This document shows, one piece after another, positions 25,906 through 36,457 of a stretch of DNA of 53,503 nucleotides (position 1 is its first letter; every line of letters starts with the position of its first letter). This DNA is from Kutzneria sp. (GTDB taxonomy: Bacteria > Actinomycetota > Actinomycetes > Mycobacteriales > Pseudonocardiaceae). Made by a program: the position numbers and the translations under genes. The stretch lies in NCBI GenBank assembly GCA_019239965.1, contig JAFAZC010000015.1, positions 1 to 53,503 of the forward strand, given 5' to 3'. The notes under the pieces are model-generated. The model was not told the origin of the DNA. It saw only the letters and a program-made list of their open reading frames with translations, and did not search any database.

Positions 25906-26921
25906 TCGAGGCAACCGAGCTGAGCCGATCCTTCAGGGTGACAAGGAAATCGGGGCGGCGGCTCAGGCGAATCCGCGAGGAGGTCGTTGCCGTCAGGTCG
26001 GTGTCGTTCACCGTGGAGGCAGGTGAGGCGGTCGGCTACATCGGGCCCAACGGGGCCGGCAAGTCGACGACGATCAAGATGCTGACCGGCATCCTGGTGC
26101 CCACGTCGGGTCGGGTTCGGGTGTGCGGCCTCGACCCGTCGCGGCAGCGGATCGATCTGGCAAGACGGATCGGCGTTGTGTTCGGCCAACGCAGTCAGCT
26201 GTGGTGGGATCTGCCGCTCGCCGAGAGCTTCCAGCTGCTCCGACACATCTACCGGACACCGCCGAGTGACCATGCCGAACGACTGGAGGAGTGCACGGAA
26301 CTGTTGGGGTTGAAAGGTTTCCTCACTACTCCGGTTCGACAGCTCTCGCTCGGCCAGCGGATGCGTGGTGAGGTGACGGCGGCGCTGCTCCACGCGCCGG
26401 AACTGCTCGTGCTCGACGAACCGACCATCGGGCTCGATCTGGAATCCAAGCAGCGACTGCGGGAGTTCCTGGCCGAACTCAATACGCGGCGGCGCACCAC
26501 GCTGGTACTGACCACTCACGCCCTGGATGACATCGAACGACTGTGCCGCCGAATGCTGGTGATTGACCGTGGCCGGGTGCTTGCCGATGGGCCACTGGAG
26601 CGGCTGCGCGTCGAGGTCGGCCTCGAACGGACCTTGGTGGTCGACCTCGAACGGCCGACCGCTCCGCTGCGGGGTCTCGCCGGGGTGGTCGAGGTGCGTA
26701 CCGAAACCGACGGTCGGCGACAACGGCTCTCGTTCCAGGCAGACCGCACCACGGCCGCGGCGCTGATCACCGCGGTGGCGCGACAGGCGCCGATACATGA
26801 CGTGTCGGTGGTCGAACCGGAGATCGACGACGTGGTGCGCAGGCTGTACGCGCGCGGCCCGACCACAGCGGAACACCCTGGCCGGTTCGATGCCCCGAAT
26901 GATGTACTGCGAGCACCGTGA
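25902..26921 (+). CDS. ABC exporter ATP-binding protein
   Basis: A 339-residue ATPase with Walker A GPNGAGKST (about residue 48), Q-loop GQRSQLWWDLP, signature LSLGQRMR, Walker B LLVLDEPTIGLD and H-loop TTHALDD. The QRSQLWWDLP segment marks the ATPases that partner PF06182-type permeases. A C-terminal domain of about 85 residues follows the cassette. It is the last gene of the coupled exporter operon. Confidence 0.94.
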   Translation: MIEATELSRSFRVTRKSGRRLRRIREEVVAVRSVSFTVEAGEAVGYIGPNGAGKSTTIKMLTGILVPTSGRVRVCGLDPSRQRIDLARRIGVVFGQRSQLWWDLPLAESFQLLRHIYRTPPSDHAERLEECTELLGLKGFLTTPVRQLSLGQRMRGEVTAALLHAPELLVLDEPTIGLDLESKQRLREFLAELNTRRRTTLVLTTHALDDIERLCRRMLVIDRGRVLADGPLERLRVEVGLERTLVVDLERPTAPLRGLAGVVEVRTETDGRRQRLSFQADRTTAAALITAVARQAPIHDVSVVEPEIDDVVRRLYARGPTTAEHPGRFDAPNDVLRAP

Positions 26922-26942
26922 AGGCGCCTTACCCTCGAGGAC

Positions 26943-27134
26943 ATGCGAGCCACAGTGGGCGACACACTGCACGTACACAGCCGATCCGTCGGACTGAAAA
27001 ATCTCCAGGGCGAGATCGTCGAGGTGCGGGGGGCAGACGGTGAGCCGCCGTACATGGTGCGGTTCACCGATGGCCACGAAGGGCTGGTCTACCCGGGGCC
27101 GGACTGCCTCATCCAACCACGATCAGCGGACTGA
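26943..27134 (+). CDS. DUF1918 small protein
   Basis: A 63-residue protein with the family pattern GDTLHVHSRSVG, GEIVEVRG, PPYMVRFTDGHEGLVYPGPDC, predicted to form a small beta-barrel. It is widespread in actinobacteria and its function is unknown. It starts at ATG 26943, 21 bases after the ABC ATPase, and ends just before a bidirectional terminator. Confidence 0.92.
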   Translation: MRATVGDTLHVHSRSVGLKNLQGEIVEVRGADGEPPYMVRFTDGHEGLVYPGPDCLIQPRSAD

Positions 27135-27139
27135 CCGCC

Positions 27140-27168
27140 GGTCGCGCGGGCGGCCGGCCCGCGCGACC
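27140..27168. terminator. bidirectional hairpin between DUF1918 and mdh
   Basis: GGTCGCGCGGGC (27140-27151) and GCCCGCGCGACC (27157-27168) form a 12-bp stem with a five-base loop between convergent genes. It can stop transcription from both sides. Confidence 0.8.
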
Positions 27169-27195
27169 CAACGACGGTTTCGCCAGACAGTACGG

Positions 27196-28323
<1,128 letters not shown>

Positions 28324-28372
28324 CTACCAAGCATCCTTTCGCCGGCGATGCAGGCGGTGAGCAGGGTCTCGC

Positions 28373-28696
28373 TCAGCGACCGGTATCGAACGGGCCGCCG
28401 GGGGTGATCGTCAGCGCGACCGCGAGTATGAGCAGACCCAACACGCCGTACAGGACGACGTCGGTCAGCTTGCCCCGAATCGCGATCAGTCCGACCGGCC
28501 GGCTGCCGAGGAACTGCCGCAACGCCGAGGCGAGCAGCAGTGCGACACCGATCAGAGCGGTGCCCTCCCGCCAGTGGTAGGCGAGGATTCGCTCGAACCC
28601 GACCGCCACCACCAGCAGCACCAGCGCGAACGGCAGGTGGTTGGTTGACAGCCGTCGTCGACGCGGCTCGCTCACAGACGGCACACCACCCTTCAT
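28373..28696 (-). CDS. DUF3017 small membrane protein
   Basis: A 107-residue protein with three hydrophobic segments (about residues 22-38, 45-60 and 78-97) and the motif [27 protein letters not shown] typical of DUF3017. Its ATG overlaps the folD stop in an ATGA, so it is translated with folD. Function is unknown. Confidence 0.88.
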   Translation of the reverse strand: MKGGVPSVSEPRRRRLSTNHLPFALVLLVVAVGFERILAYHWREGTALIGVALLLASALRQFLGSRPVGLIAIRGKLTDVVLYGVLGLLILAVALTITPGGPFDTGR

Positions 28697-29553
28697 GGCC
28701 GATCCGCGACTGAGCGCTCGGCCGCCTCGACGACGTTGGTCAGCAGCATCGCCCTCGTCATGGGGCCGACCCCGCCGGGCATCGGGGCGATGTGGCCGGC
28801 AACCTCCCTGACCTCCGGGTGCACATCGCCGCGCAGGCCGTCCTCGGTGCGGGTGATGCCGACGTCCAGCACGGCGGCGCCCGGCCGGACCATGTCCGCG
28901 GTGATCAGGTTGGCCTTGCCGGCCGCGGCGACGACGATGTCCGCCCTGCGGACCTCGGCGGGCAGGTCGACGGTGGCCGTGTGGCACAGGGTGACCGTGG
29001 CGTTCTCGCTGCGTCGGGTGAGCAGCAGGCCGAGTGGCCGACCCACGGTCACCCCCCGGCCGATGACGGTGACCCGGGCGCCGGCCAGCGGGACGTCGTA
29101 ACGCCGCAGCAGCGCCACGATGCCGTTCGGCGTGCAGGGCAGCGGTCCGGGTTCGCCGAGAACCAGCTTGCCGAGACTGACCGGATGCAGACCGTCGGCG
29201 TCCTTGGCCGGATCGATCCGTTCCAGCAGCGCACCGGTGTCCAGGTGGGCCGGCACGGGCAACTGCACGATGTAGCCGGTGCAGGCCGGGTCCGCGTTCA
29301 GCTCGTCGAGCACGCCTTCCAACTTGGTCTGCGAGATGCCGGCCGGCATCTCGCGTCGGATCGAGGTGATGCCGACCTTGGCACAGTCCGCGTGCTTGCC
29401 CCGCACGTACGCGTGTGAGCCGGGGTCGTCGCCGACCAGCACCGTGGCCAGTCCGGGGACCACGCCGCGTTCGGCGAGCGCGGCGGCCCGCGTGCGCAGG
29501 TCGTCGAAGATCGCGTCCCGGGTGGCCTTGCCGTCGAGGAGGATGGCGGTCAC
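28693..29553 (-). CDS. folD: methylenetetrahydrofolate dehydrogenase/cyclohydrolase
   Basis: A 286-residue bifunctional enzyme interconverting methylene-, methenyl- and 10-formyl-tetrahydrofolate, thus feeding the purine pathway. The family segments [52 protein letters not shown] and [13 protein letters not shown] are all present. GTG 29553 is favoured as start (GAGAGG nine bases upstream). ATG 29562 has the same purines directly against it, too close to work. Confidence 0.95.
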   Translation of the reverse strand: MTAILLDGKATRDAIFDDLRTRAAALAERGVVPGLATVLVGDDPGSHAYVRGKHADCAKVGITSIRREMPAGISQTKLEGVLDELNADPACTGYIVQLPVPAHLDTGALLERIDPAKDADGLHPVSLGKLVLGEPGPLPCTPNGIVALLRRYDVPLAGARVTVIGRGVTVGRPLGLLLTRRSENATVTLCHTATVDLPAEVRRADIVVAAAGKANLITADMVRPGAAVLDVGITRTEDGLRGDVHPEVREVAGHIAPMPGGVGPMTRAMLLTNVVEAAERSVADRP

Positions 29554-29566
29554 AGCCGGCATCCTC

Positions 29567-30574
29567 TCAGAGTTGGCACCCGGCACCCCGCACGGGCTCA
29601 TCACCAGCACCAGGGCGGCCAGCACCAGGGCGGGCTGCCACGAGGAGGGCCGCGAGGATCAGCGTGGTGCCAAGCACGGTGGTGCCGCCAACCGCGTGGC
29701 CGGCCGTGGGCAACATCAGGTCGAGGAGCAGGGCGGCCAGCAGCTGTCCGGCCACCGAGGCGAGGCCGACCAGCAGCACGCCGACCATGTGCACCGCGAC
29801 GGTCACCGTGGTGACCACCACGATCCCGATCGGGCCGCCGGTGTAGAGCCACCATTGCGGCGTGGGAGCGACGGTCGGCCGACCGAGACCGGTCTGTGCG
29901 GCGTACACCAGAGCCAGCGCGGCCGTCCCGGTGGCGAAGTTGACCAGCGTGGCCACGTACGCGCTGCCGGCCGCGCCGCCGACCCGACCGTTCACCGCCT
30001 GCTGCCACGCGGTGCCCATGCCGGCAAGGGCTGGCAGCACGGCCGGGCCCAAGCCGACCCCCTGGCCTAGCTGCCCCCACATCGCGGCGAGCACCGCGGC
30101 CATCGCGAGCGTGGCACCGAGCAGCCGCCAGGGGGTCAGCGGCCGGACACCGGCCGGACCGACCCCGAACCGGTCGACGACAAGGCTGCTGACAACCTGA
30201 CTGGCCACCACCGCCACCGTGAAGATCGCGATGCCCAGTGCTGTGACGGTCAATCCCTGGGTGGTCACGAGAAATGCTCCGCACATCCCGCCGAGACAGT
30301 GCCACCAACGCAGCCGTCGGCCGTCGCCGGCGGAAGGGGCGGCGGTCCGGACCGTCCGCCACAGCATGCCCAGCGCCTGCCGGTGAACGGGAAACACAGT
30401 GGCGGCACACAGCAGCAGGAAGCCGGATGCGGTGGAGACCAGGGCGGCCGCGACGCCGTCGTGCAGCCGGTCCCCGAGCTGACCGTTGATCCGCCCCTGC
30501 ACCGCGAGTGCGGCGCCGCCGAACGCCGACACCACGAGCCCGGTGGTTTCACGGCGGGTGAGCACCACAGGCAC
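29567..30574 (-). CDS. DMT-superfamily transporter (DUF606/YdcZ-like repeat)
   Basis: A 335-residue membrane protein with about ten hydrophobic segments arranged as two similar halves. The motif [15 protein letters not shown] in the first half and [19 protein letters not shown] in the second are the duplicated DUF606 signature. It is likely an exporter or importer of a small metabolite. It is divergent from the secreted-protein gene at 30703 and ends 13 bases before folD begins on the same strand. Confidence 0.88.
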   Translation of the reverse strand: MPVVLTRRETTGLVVSAFGGAALAVQGRINGQLGDRLHDGVAAALVSTASGFLLLCAATVFPVHRQALGMLWRTVRTAAPSAGDGRRLRWWHCLGGMCGAFLVTTQGLTVTALGIAIFTVAVVASQVVSSLVVDRFGVGPAGVRPLTPWRLLGATLAMAAVLAAMWGQLGQGVGLGPAVLPALAGMGTAWQQAVNGRVGGAAGSAYVATLVNFATGTAALALVYAAQTGLGRPTVAPTPQWWLYTGGPIGIVVVTTVTVAVHMVGVLLVGLASVAGQLLAALLLDLMLPTAGHAVGGTTVLGTTLILAALLVAARPGAGRPGAGDEPVRGAGCQL

Positions 30575-30702
30575 GACGACGAGCGTGACACGGCGGACGG
30601 CCGCAGGCAGCCCACTGTGACCAGATCGACCGTTGAGGCAACCCCGACGGCGCCACGGGAGTCATGGACCAGTGAGACCGCAAGGTCGAACCGGAGGTGC
30701 CG

Positions 30703-32940
30703 ATGAGAAAGACGTTGGTCATGCTTGCCGTTCTGGCGGCTGGTACCGGGATCGTCACGGCGCCGACCGCTGCCGCCGCAACGGGCTCCGCCGCGGCGGC
30801 GACCGCGGTGCTGATCACCGGTGACCAGGTCGTCACCGCACCCGGTGGGAACGCGACGGTGGTGCCGGCCGTACAGAAGGGGATCGGCCGGGAACTGGTC
30901 CACCTTGGCCTCGCCGGCAGGTCCTACGAGTTACCGGTGGTCGCCCTGCCCTACCTTGGGCGCGGCCTGGATCTCAGCCTGTTCGACGTGGGCGCGCTGT
31001 CCCGCGCCGAACAGGGCGGCAGACTGCCCGTCACCATCGACTGGCACGGTCAGCACACGGCGGTCCCGGGCGTCGCGATGACCGGCCCGGACACCGGGTA
31101 CCTGACGGCCGATTCCGCCAAGAAGTTCGGTGCCGCCCTTGTCAGTCGGTACCTGTCCGACCGATCCCATGGCGGTACCCCCTCGTACGGTCCGCAGGAC
31201 GCCGCGATCAGGCTCGCCGGCACACCGACAAGCCCTCCACGCCGGCCGGCCTATCCGATGCACACCCTGACCGTGAACGCCAACGACCCCACCGGCAGGT
31301 CCGACGACGGCGACACGGTGTTCGCCTATAACATCGACGACGGCACCCGGTTCGGCGACCCGAACGAGTCGGCGGCCCAGCTGTCCGGCGGCGCCGCGAA
31401 GTTCAGTGTTCCCGAGGGGAACTACAGCGTGCTCGCGCTGTTCGCCAGCACCGACGCCGAGGGCGACGTGACCGGCGTTCGGATCGTGAGCCAGCCGCAG
31501 ATCGCCGTCACCGCGGACACCGCAACCCGACTGGACGCCGACCGGGCCACCAGCCAGGTCACCTGGGTGACGCCGAGGCCGGCGCTGCTGGACGACGGCG
31601 GCTTCTTCTTTCGCCGCGCGGACGTGGCGGGCCGTGGCTTCTCGCTGGATATCGCCAACGGTCCCGGGGTGCCGGTGTGGGTGGCGCCAACCAATGAACC
31701 AGTGTCCATCGGTGAACTGCAGACCTACCCGTACGACCGGCTGATCTCACCGCCGGCCCCTGGCAAGCCCTACGAGTACCAGCTGCAAAAGGCGACCACC
31801 GGAGTCATCCCCGAGCAGCGGTACGTCGTCAGTGCCGCCGATCTCGTCACCGTCAACGCGAATTACTACTCCGAGGTCAACTCCGTCGGCTACCGACAGC
31901 GGGCCGGCATGTACGCCTTCGAGAGGGAGGGCAACGTCCGGTCGGGTCACCCGCTCGACCTGCCCCGTACGCAGACCGAGTACCTGCTCGGTGATCCGGA
32001 CGTGCTCTGGTACGGCGGAACCGCCAAGTACTACGAGGAGATGCCGGGGTTCACCGCATGGTACGGGGCGCAGTACGACACGGCACGGACCTATCGTGCC
32101 GGCGAGACTGTCGGCGAGGGCTGGAACAAGTTCCCGCTGCATCCCGCCGGCGCGGCCAGCCTGCTCAATCCGTCCAGCACCCGGTGGATCACCGTCCCGC
32201 CTGTGGTCAGGGCCGGCGATGAGGTGTCGATCACCCTGGTGCCGTTCAGCGACAACCAACCCGGCCACACCGGCATGGGCTACTACGGCGAGAAGCGTGA
32301 CACCTTCACCGGGGCGTACGAGATCGACCAGAACGGCGCCACGGTGGCCGCTGGAGATCCGACCGCGTCCGGCCACGGCGCAAGGGAGTTCACCACCAAG
32401 GTGACGCTGACTCCGGACAGGGCCACGGCCAGGCTGGTGCTGGACGCCACCCGCACCGGACCGATGTACACCCAGTCGACCCGGTCGCACACCGAGTGGA
32501 CCTGGACGTCCACCCACCAGCAGGGCTCGACGCTGCCCGATGCGTTCGTCTGTGCGCCGCGCCGCCCCGGTGTGCCGCCGGACCGGAGCTGTGCCGTTGA
32601 ACCGCTGCTGACGCTGGGATACGACGTGCAGGGCATGTCCTTCGCGGGTGGGGTCGGCAATGGCGCACAGGGAGTCGATGTCACCGTGGGGCACCTGCAG
32701 CAGTCGACGGCGAGCCCGATCACCGGGGCGAGCCTGCGGTACTCGACCGATGACGGTAAGACCTGGCTGGACGCCACGACCACGAGTACCGGTGACGGCA
32801 CCTTCCACGCCGCCTTCGACGCCAGCGCACCCGACTACCACGGTGCGTACCTGTCGTTGCGCACCACTGCGACCGACTCGGCGGGTAGCCGGATCGACGA
32901 AACCCTTGTGGACGCCTACCGGTTGGGAGGAGAACAGTGA
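30703..32940 (+). CDS. secreted subtilase-like protein lacking a catalytic domain
   Basis: A 745-residue exported protein: signal peptide (cleavage near AAAAT, residue 24), then a segment resembling the propeptide of large actinobacterial S8 proteases (AVLITGDQVVT, SLFDVGALSRAEQGGRLPV; about 28-165). This passes directly into the beta-sandwich region that normally follows the protease domain (from about 185, YPMHTLTVNANDPTG onward). The roughly 350-residue Asp-His-Ser subtilisin domain expected between them is absent. ATG 30703 has GGAGG five bases upstream. Codon 77 is TTA, rare in actinomycetes. Its stop overlaps the GTG of the next secreted protein (GTGA). Confidence 0.75.
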   Translation: MRKTLVMLAVLAAGTGIVTAPTAAAATGSAAAATAVLITGDQVVTAPGGNATVVPAVQKGIGRELVHLGLAGRSYELPVVALPYLGRGLDLSLFDVGALSRAEQGGRLPVTIDWHGQHTAVPGVAMTGPDTGYLTADSAKKFGAALVSRYLSDRSHGGTPSYGPQDAAIRLAGTPTSPPRRPAYPMHTLTVNANDPTGRSDDGDTVFAYNIDDGTRFGDPNESAAQLSGGAAKFSVPEGNYSVLALFASTDAEGDVTGVRIVSQPQIAVTADTATRLDADRATSQVTWVTPRPALLDDGGFFFRRADVAGRGFSLDIANGPGVPVWVAPTNEPVSIGELQTYPYDRLISPPAPGKPYEYQLQKATTGVIPEQRYVVSAADLVTVNANYYSEVNSVGYRQRAGMYAFEREGNVRSGHPLDLPRTQTEYLLGDPDVLWYGGTAKYYEEMPGFTAWYGAQYDTARTYRAGETVGEGWNKFPLHPAGAASLLNPSSTRWITVPPVVRAGDEVSITLVPFSDNQPGHTGMGYYGEKRDTFTGAYEIDQNGATVAAGDPTASGHGAREFTTKVTLTPDRATARLVLDATRTGPMYTQSTRSHTEWTWTSTHQQGSTLPDAFVCAPRRPGVPPDRSCAVEPLLTLGYDVQGMSFAGGVGNGAQGVDVTVGHLQQSTASPITGASLRYSTDDGKTWLDATTTSTGDGTFHAAFDASAPDYHGAYLSLRTTATDSAGSRIDETLVDAYRLGGEQ

Positions 32941-34067
32941 TCCAGAAGATCGGTGTCGTCCTGCTCGCCACGGTGGCCATGGTCATGATGGCGAACAGTC
33001 CCGCGAGCGCGGCTTCACGCGCGGCCTGCGCTGTGGCGCCAGCGTGATTCGCCAGGTGTCTGACGCTGTACACCCCGAACGGCCCGCGGACCGACGGTCC
33101 GGCCGGTCTCGGCGCGACCGACCTCGTGTCCGCGTATCACCTGCCGAAGGACCGGCCGTCCTCGACGGTGGTCGGGATCTCGATCGCCTACGACGCACCC
33201 AATCTGGAGCGCGACCTGAACGTCTACCGGCAGCAGTTCGGTCTGCCGCCGTGCACCACCGCCAACGGATGTTTCCGCAAGGTCAACCAGTCCGGCGCGG
33301 CCGCACCGCTGCCGGTGGCCGACGCCAGCTGGGCGATCGAGTCCACCCTGGACGTCTCGATGGTGTCCGCGGCCTGCCCGAGCTGTGAGATCGTCGTCGT
33401 GGAGGGCGACAGCCCCGGCTTCGCCGACCTCGCGGCGACCGAGGACACCGCGGTCCGGCTCGGCGCGCGGGTGGTGTCCAACAGTTACGGTGCCCGGGAG
33501 GGCGGCGCGCCGTTGGCGTACGCCGCTCACTACTCCCACCCGGGCACCACGATCGTGGCATCGTCCGGCGACGACGGCTTCGCCGCGGCCCTGTATCCAG
33601 CAGTACTCTCCTCAGTCACGGCGGTCGGCGGCACCACGCTGACCAAAACGGCCACCGGATGGTCGCAGCGGGCGTGGAGCCGCGGCGGAAGCGGTTGTTC
33701 GGCCTATGTCGCCAAGCCGTCGTGGCAACACGACCAGAACTGCTCCATGCGGGTGACCGCCGACGTGTCGGCGGCCGCTGACAACATCGCGATCTACAAC
33801 ACCGACGAGGGCGGCTGGCTGACCGTCGCGGGCACCAGTGCTTCAGCCCCGTTCATCGCCGGTGTCTACGGCCTTGCCGGTGACGCCGCGACGGCGGCAC
33901 CCGGTGATCTCTATCGGCATGCCGATTCGCTTGCTGACGTGACGTCGGGCAGCAATGACGTTGCTGGCCACGGTGCCAAGTGCGGCGGTGACTATCTGTG
34001 CGTGGCCGGTGTCGGATACGACGCCCCCACCGGTCTCGGCACACCGGACGGCATCGGCGCGTTCTGA
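32937..34067 (+). pseudogene. sedolisin-like (S53) secreted protease split by one in-frame TGA
   Basis: A GTG at 32937 (GGGAGGAGA upstream) opens a signal peptide ending near ASA-AS, followed by RAACAVAPA. A TGA at 33045-33047 then interrupts the frame. The same frame continues as FARCLTLYTPNGPRTDG and the whole S53-like domain to TGA 34065-34067. Relatives read CAVAPAGFARC here, so one GGA-to-TGA change explains the break. Catalytic residues persist: Glu and Asp in WAIESTLD (codons 33339 and 33351) and Ser in GTSASAPF (33837). The rest could be translated from GTG 33126, but then without a signal peptide. A sequencing error or TGA readthrough is possible. Confidence 0.8.
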
Positions 34068-34080
34068 CCGACAGCACCCT

Positions 34081-34119
34081 CGAGGGGCCCGCCGACGAAC
34101 GCTGTCGGCGGGCCCCTCG
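34081..34119 (+). terminator. strong hairpin after the S53 gene
   Basis: CGAGGGGCCCGCCGAC (34081-34096) pairs over 16 bases with GTCGGCGGGCCCCTCG (34104-34119) across a seven-base loop, 13 bases after the stop codon. Confidence 0.85.
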
Positions 34120-34486
34120 CCGTGTTGGACATGCCGGCCCGCACCCACCCAGCCGCTGGTACACGTCGACTTTCCTTGATCAGCAACCGTGTCCGGCCAG
34201 ATGCTCCGGCGGGTGCCTCGACGACCACGTGGCGAACAGGCGCCCTCTCGTCTAGTACGGTGGGAGAACCCGACAACGAGCGAGGTGACGGGCACGACCG
34301 TGCAACATGCCGCACTGCCCTGACCAGCTCGAGCTCGACGGGACCGGCAGCTTCATGCGGGCAACCTCAACGATCGTGCCCCATTGAATGCCGAGACGGA
34401 CCATCATCGATGCTGGAGACCGACGAGCGGCCGCACCGGGGTCAGACCTGGAGCGGAACGGGAACAGAACGCGAGAGGATGTCCGT
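34120..34486. other. 367-base intergenic region before the TNT gene
   Basis: No gene is evident. The frames crossing it have no recognisable product. A TAGTAC hexamer near 34253 could be a -10 element, but no matching -35 is clear. The frame of the next gene extends upstream to 34388 without a ribosome site, so that extension is treated as non-coding. Confidence 0.5.
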
Positions 34487-36418
34487 GTGTCACAGCCGAC
34501 CCCGTTGAACCCCGTTGAGCAGGACGCGCTGGTCAAGCAGATCGGATTGGCCCTGATGAAGGCCGCTCCACAGGACTGGGAGCAGGTACGGGCCTCGTAT
34601 CGGGCAGCCGGCCGTCACGTGGAACTGTCCGCGGAGACGACCGCACAGGACGGCGCGTCAAGGACCTGGACGGCACCCCAGGAGATCGCGTCCCTGTTCA
34701 CCCGACTGCGCGCCGGTATGTACCGGGAGGGCAGGGGGACCTGGTTCAACGCCAAGTACCAGCTCGACCGGCCCTCGAGCTACAACCTGGACTTCGACCG
34801 GGACGAGCCGCAGTGGCAGAACCCGCCACCGCCGCAGGCTTACTCCGACGAGATGAGGTTCTTCCCCAGGACCGAGGAGAACGTGCCGGAGTGGTTGGCG
34901 CGACGCCTGCAGATGCCCGCCCGCCCGCCCGCGCCGCCGGTCGGCCAAGCCCCGGGCGTCGGTCCTGTCGCCGGTGTGGGGGGCCTCGGGCCCCGGTTCC
35001 GCACCGCACGCATCTTTGACGGTCCCGGGCCGGACGGCCGACCGATGGTCAACCGGCCGCCGCTGGAACCCGATGAGGTCGACCAGCTCCTGGACTACCT
35101 GGAGTCGGCGCCTGTCGCGCTGACCACACAGGCCATGGACAGCGACCGGCTGGCCACCGAGAACCCCGAGGCCATCCCGATCTCCTTCCACACCGACGGG
35201 ACCTGGATCTGGCCCGTCGCCGTGCACTTCTACCTGGCGAGGTACGGCGTGCCGCCGGAGACCGAACTGGTACAGCACATCAGGGCCGTCGGGTTCTCCA
35301 CTCCCCATGTCGACGAGCCGACCATGGCGGCTGCCGCCTCCGTTGTCGGCTCGATGGTGCAGAGCAGGCCGGCACCACCACCTCCGCCACCGACAGTGGT
35401 GGTGCAGCCGGTGGTGCCACCACTGCCCGAGCCCCTGGAGGTCGAGCGGCCCGAACCCGTTGTCTTCGACGAGGAGCCGTTCGCGCAGCACCCTGAACAG
35501 CTGGCGGAGTCCGAGCCGCCACACGGCGTCGAGTCGTCCCTCGAGATGCCTGTGCTCGTCGCCGAGCCCATGGTCGCCGACCCCGTGGACAGCGTCGTCA
35601 TCGACTCACTGCAGCACGTTCTCGGGGAACTGGGCATACCTGCCTCGGCATACCGGATCGGTCAGCCCGCGCCGAACACGTGGTACCTGGAACCGGTTGA
35701 GAACGGCTGGCAGGTCGGCTGGTACGAGCACGGTTTCAGCACGCCGATGCTGTTCGACGACGAGAACGACGCGGCCGCGTTCCTACTCGGCAAGCTGCTG
35801 CTGGACAACCGATTCGCCGACCAGGGCGAGCACATGCACGAGCCGAGCGTTGCCATGCATCCCGACCCGGAGCCGCCGATGCCGGCCGCCGAACCGGTGT
35901 CCATGCCGCCGGCGTCGATGCCCCCTGTCGCGGCCCCGATAGCCGACATTCTCGGCGGTGACCCGGGCGCACGGGGTCACCAGCCGGTCGCGCCACCCCG
36001 CGCAGCACCGGCGCCTGCCGTTCAGTCGCCGCCAGCGGCCCAGCAGGCACCGCGGACCGACAGCTGGCCGATCCAGCCGCTGCGGGGCGAACCCCCGTTG
36101 ACGCTGTTCCGCGGCAAGCGGATGGTGGAGCTCTCACCCGGCATGGAACTCGACCGGTTCGGGCAGCCCGACGGCAATCTGACCTATGCGGGTGGCACGC
36201 CGTTCCCGCTGCGTTCACTCGTGCCTGAGTGGATCAATCGGCCTTACCACGTGTACCAGTTGCAGCAACCTCTCCAGGCGCTCGCGGGGATGGCCGTGCC
36301 TTGGTTCGGTCAGCCTGGCGGTGGCACCGCCTACGTGCTGCCCAAGTCGATCGACGAGCTGATCAGCGATGGCACGCTCGTGGAGATCCGACACGGCGCC
36401 GCGCCGCCGGCCGGCTGA
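34487..36418 (+). CDS. multidomain protein: YezG-like immunity domain fused to a TNT (NAD glycohydrolase) toxin domain
   Basis: A 643-residue protein without signal peptide, starting at GTG 34487 (AGAGGA upstream). Residues about 10-136 resemble the YezG/DUF600 immunity family (WFNAKYQLDRPSSYNLDFDRDEP, then YSDEMRFFPRTEENVPEWL). Residues about 195-270 form a second unit (FHTDGTWIWP, then HIRAVGF) often seen in actinobacterial toxin-linked proteins. A Pro-rich linker and a short unit (about 370-440) follow. The last 110 residues match the tuberculosis necrotizing toxin fold: ELDRFGQPDGN, GTPFPLRSL, RPYHVYQL, PWFGQPGGGTAYVLP. TNT enzymes hydrolyse NAD. Activity and self-protection are inferences. 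Confidence 0.82.
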   Translation: MSQPTPLNPVEQDALVKQIGLALMKAAPQDWEQVRASYRAAGRHVELSAETTAQDGASRTWTAPQEIASLFTRLRAGMYREGRGTWFNAKYQLDRPSSYNLDFDRDEPQWQNPPPPQAYSDEMRFFPRTEENVPEWLARRLQMPARPPAPPVGQAPGVGPVAGVGGLGPRFRTARIFDGPGPDGRPMVNRPPLEPDEVDQLLDYLESAPVALTTQAMDSDRLATENPEAIPISFHTDGTWIWPVAVHFYLARYGVPPETELVQHIRAVGFSTPHVDEPTMAAAASVVGSMVQSRPAPPPPPPTVVVQPVVPPLPEPLEVERPEPVVFDEEPFAQHPEQLAESEPPHGVESSLEMPVLVAEPMVADPVDSVVIDSLQHVLGELGIPASAYRIGQPAPNTWYLEPVENGWQVGWYEHGFSTPMLFDDENDAAAFLLGKLLLDNRFADQGEHMHEPSVAMHPDPEPPMPAAEPVSMPPASMPPVAAPIADILGGDPGARGHQPVAPPRAAPAPAVQSPPAAQQAPRTDSWPIQPLRGEPPLTLFRGKRMVELSPGMELDRFGQPDGNLTYAGGTPFPLRSLVPEWINRPYHVYQLQQPLQALAGMAVPWFGQPGGGTAYVLPKSIDELISDGTLVEIRHGAAPPAG

Positions 36419-36457
36419 GCCATGGGACCGGCCCTCTCGCACCTGGGCGGGCCGGCC

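Noticed and set aside
31747..32841. 364-codon open frame on the minus strand
   Set aside because: It is antisense to the secreted subtilase-like gene, which has a ribosome site and signal peptide.
33045..33047. TGA read as selenocysteine
   Set aside because: The aligned position in relatives is Gly, not Cys; no selenocysteine-insertion hairpin stands out; and the residue is far from the active site.
34388..34486. N-terminal extension of the TNT gene
   Set aside because: There is no ribosome site, composition is Arg/Gly-rich, and GTG 34487 has AGAGGA at proper distance.
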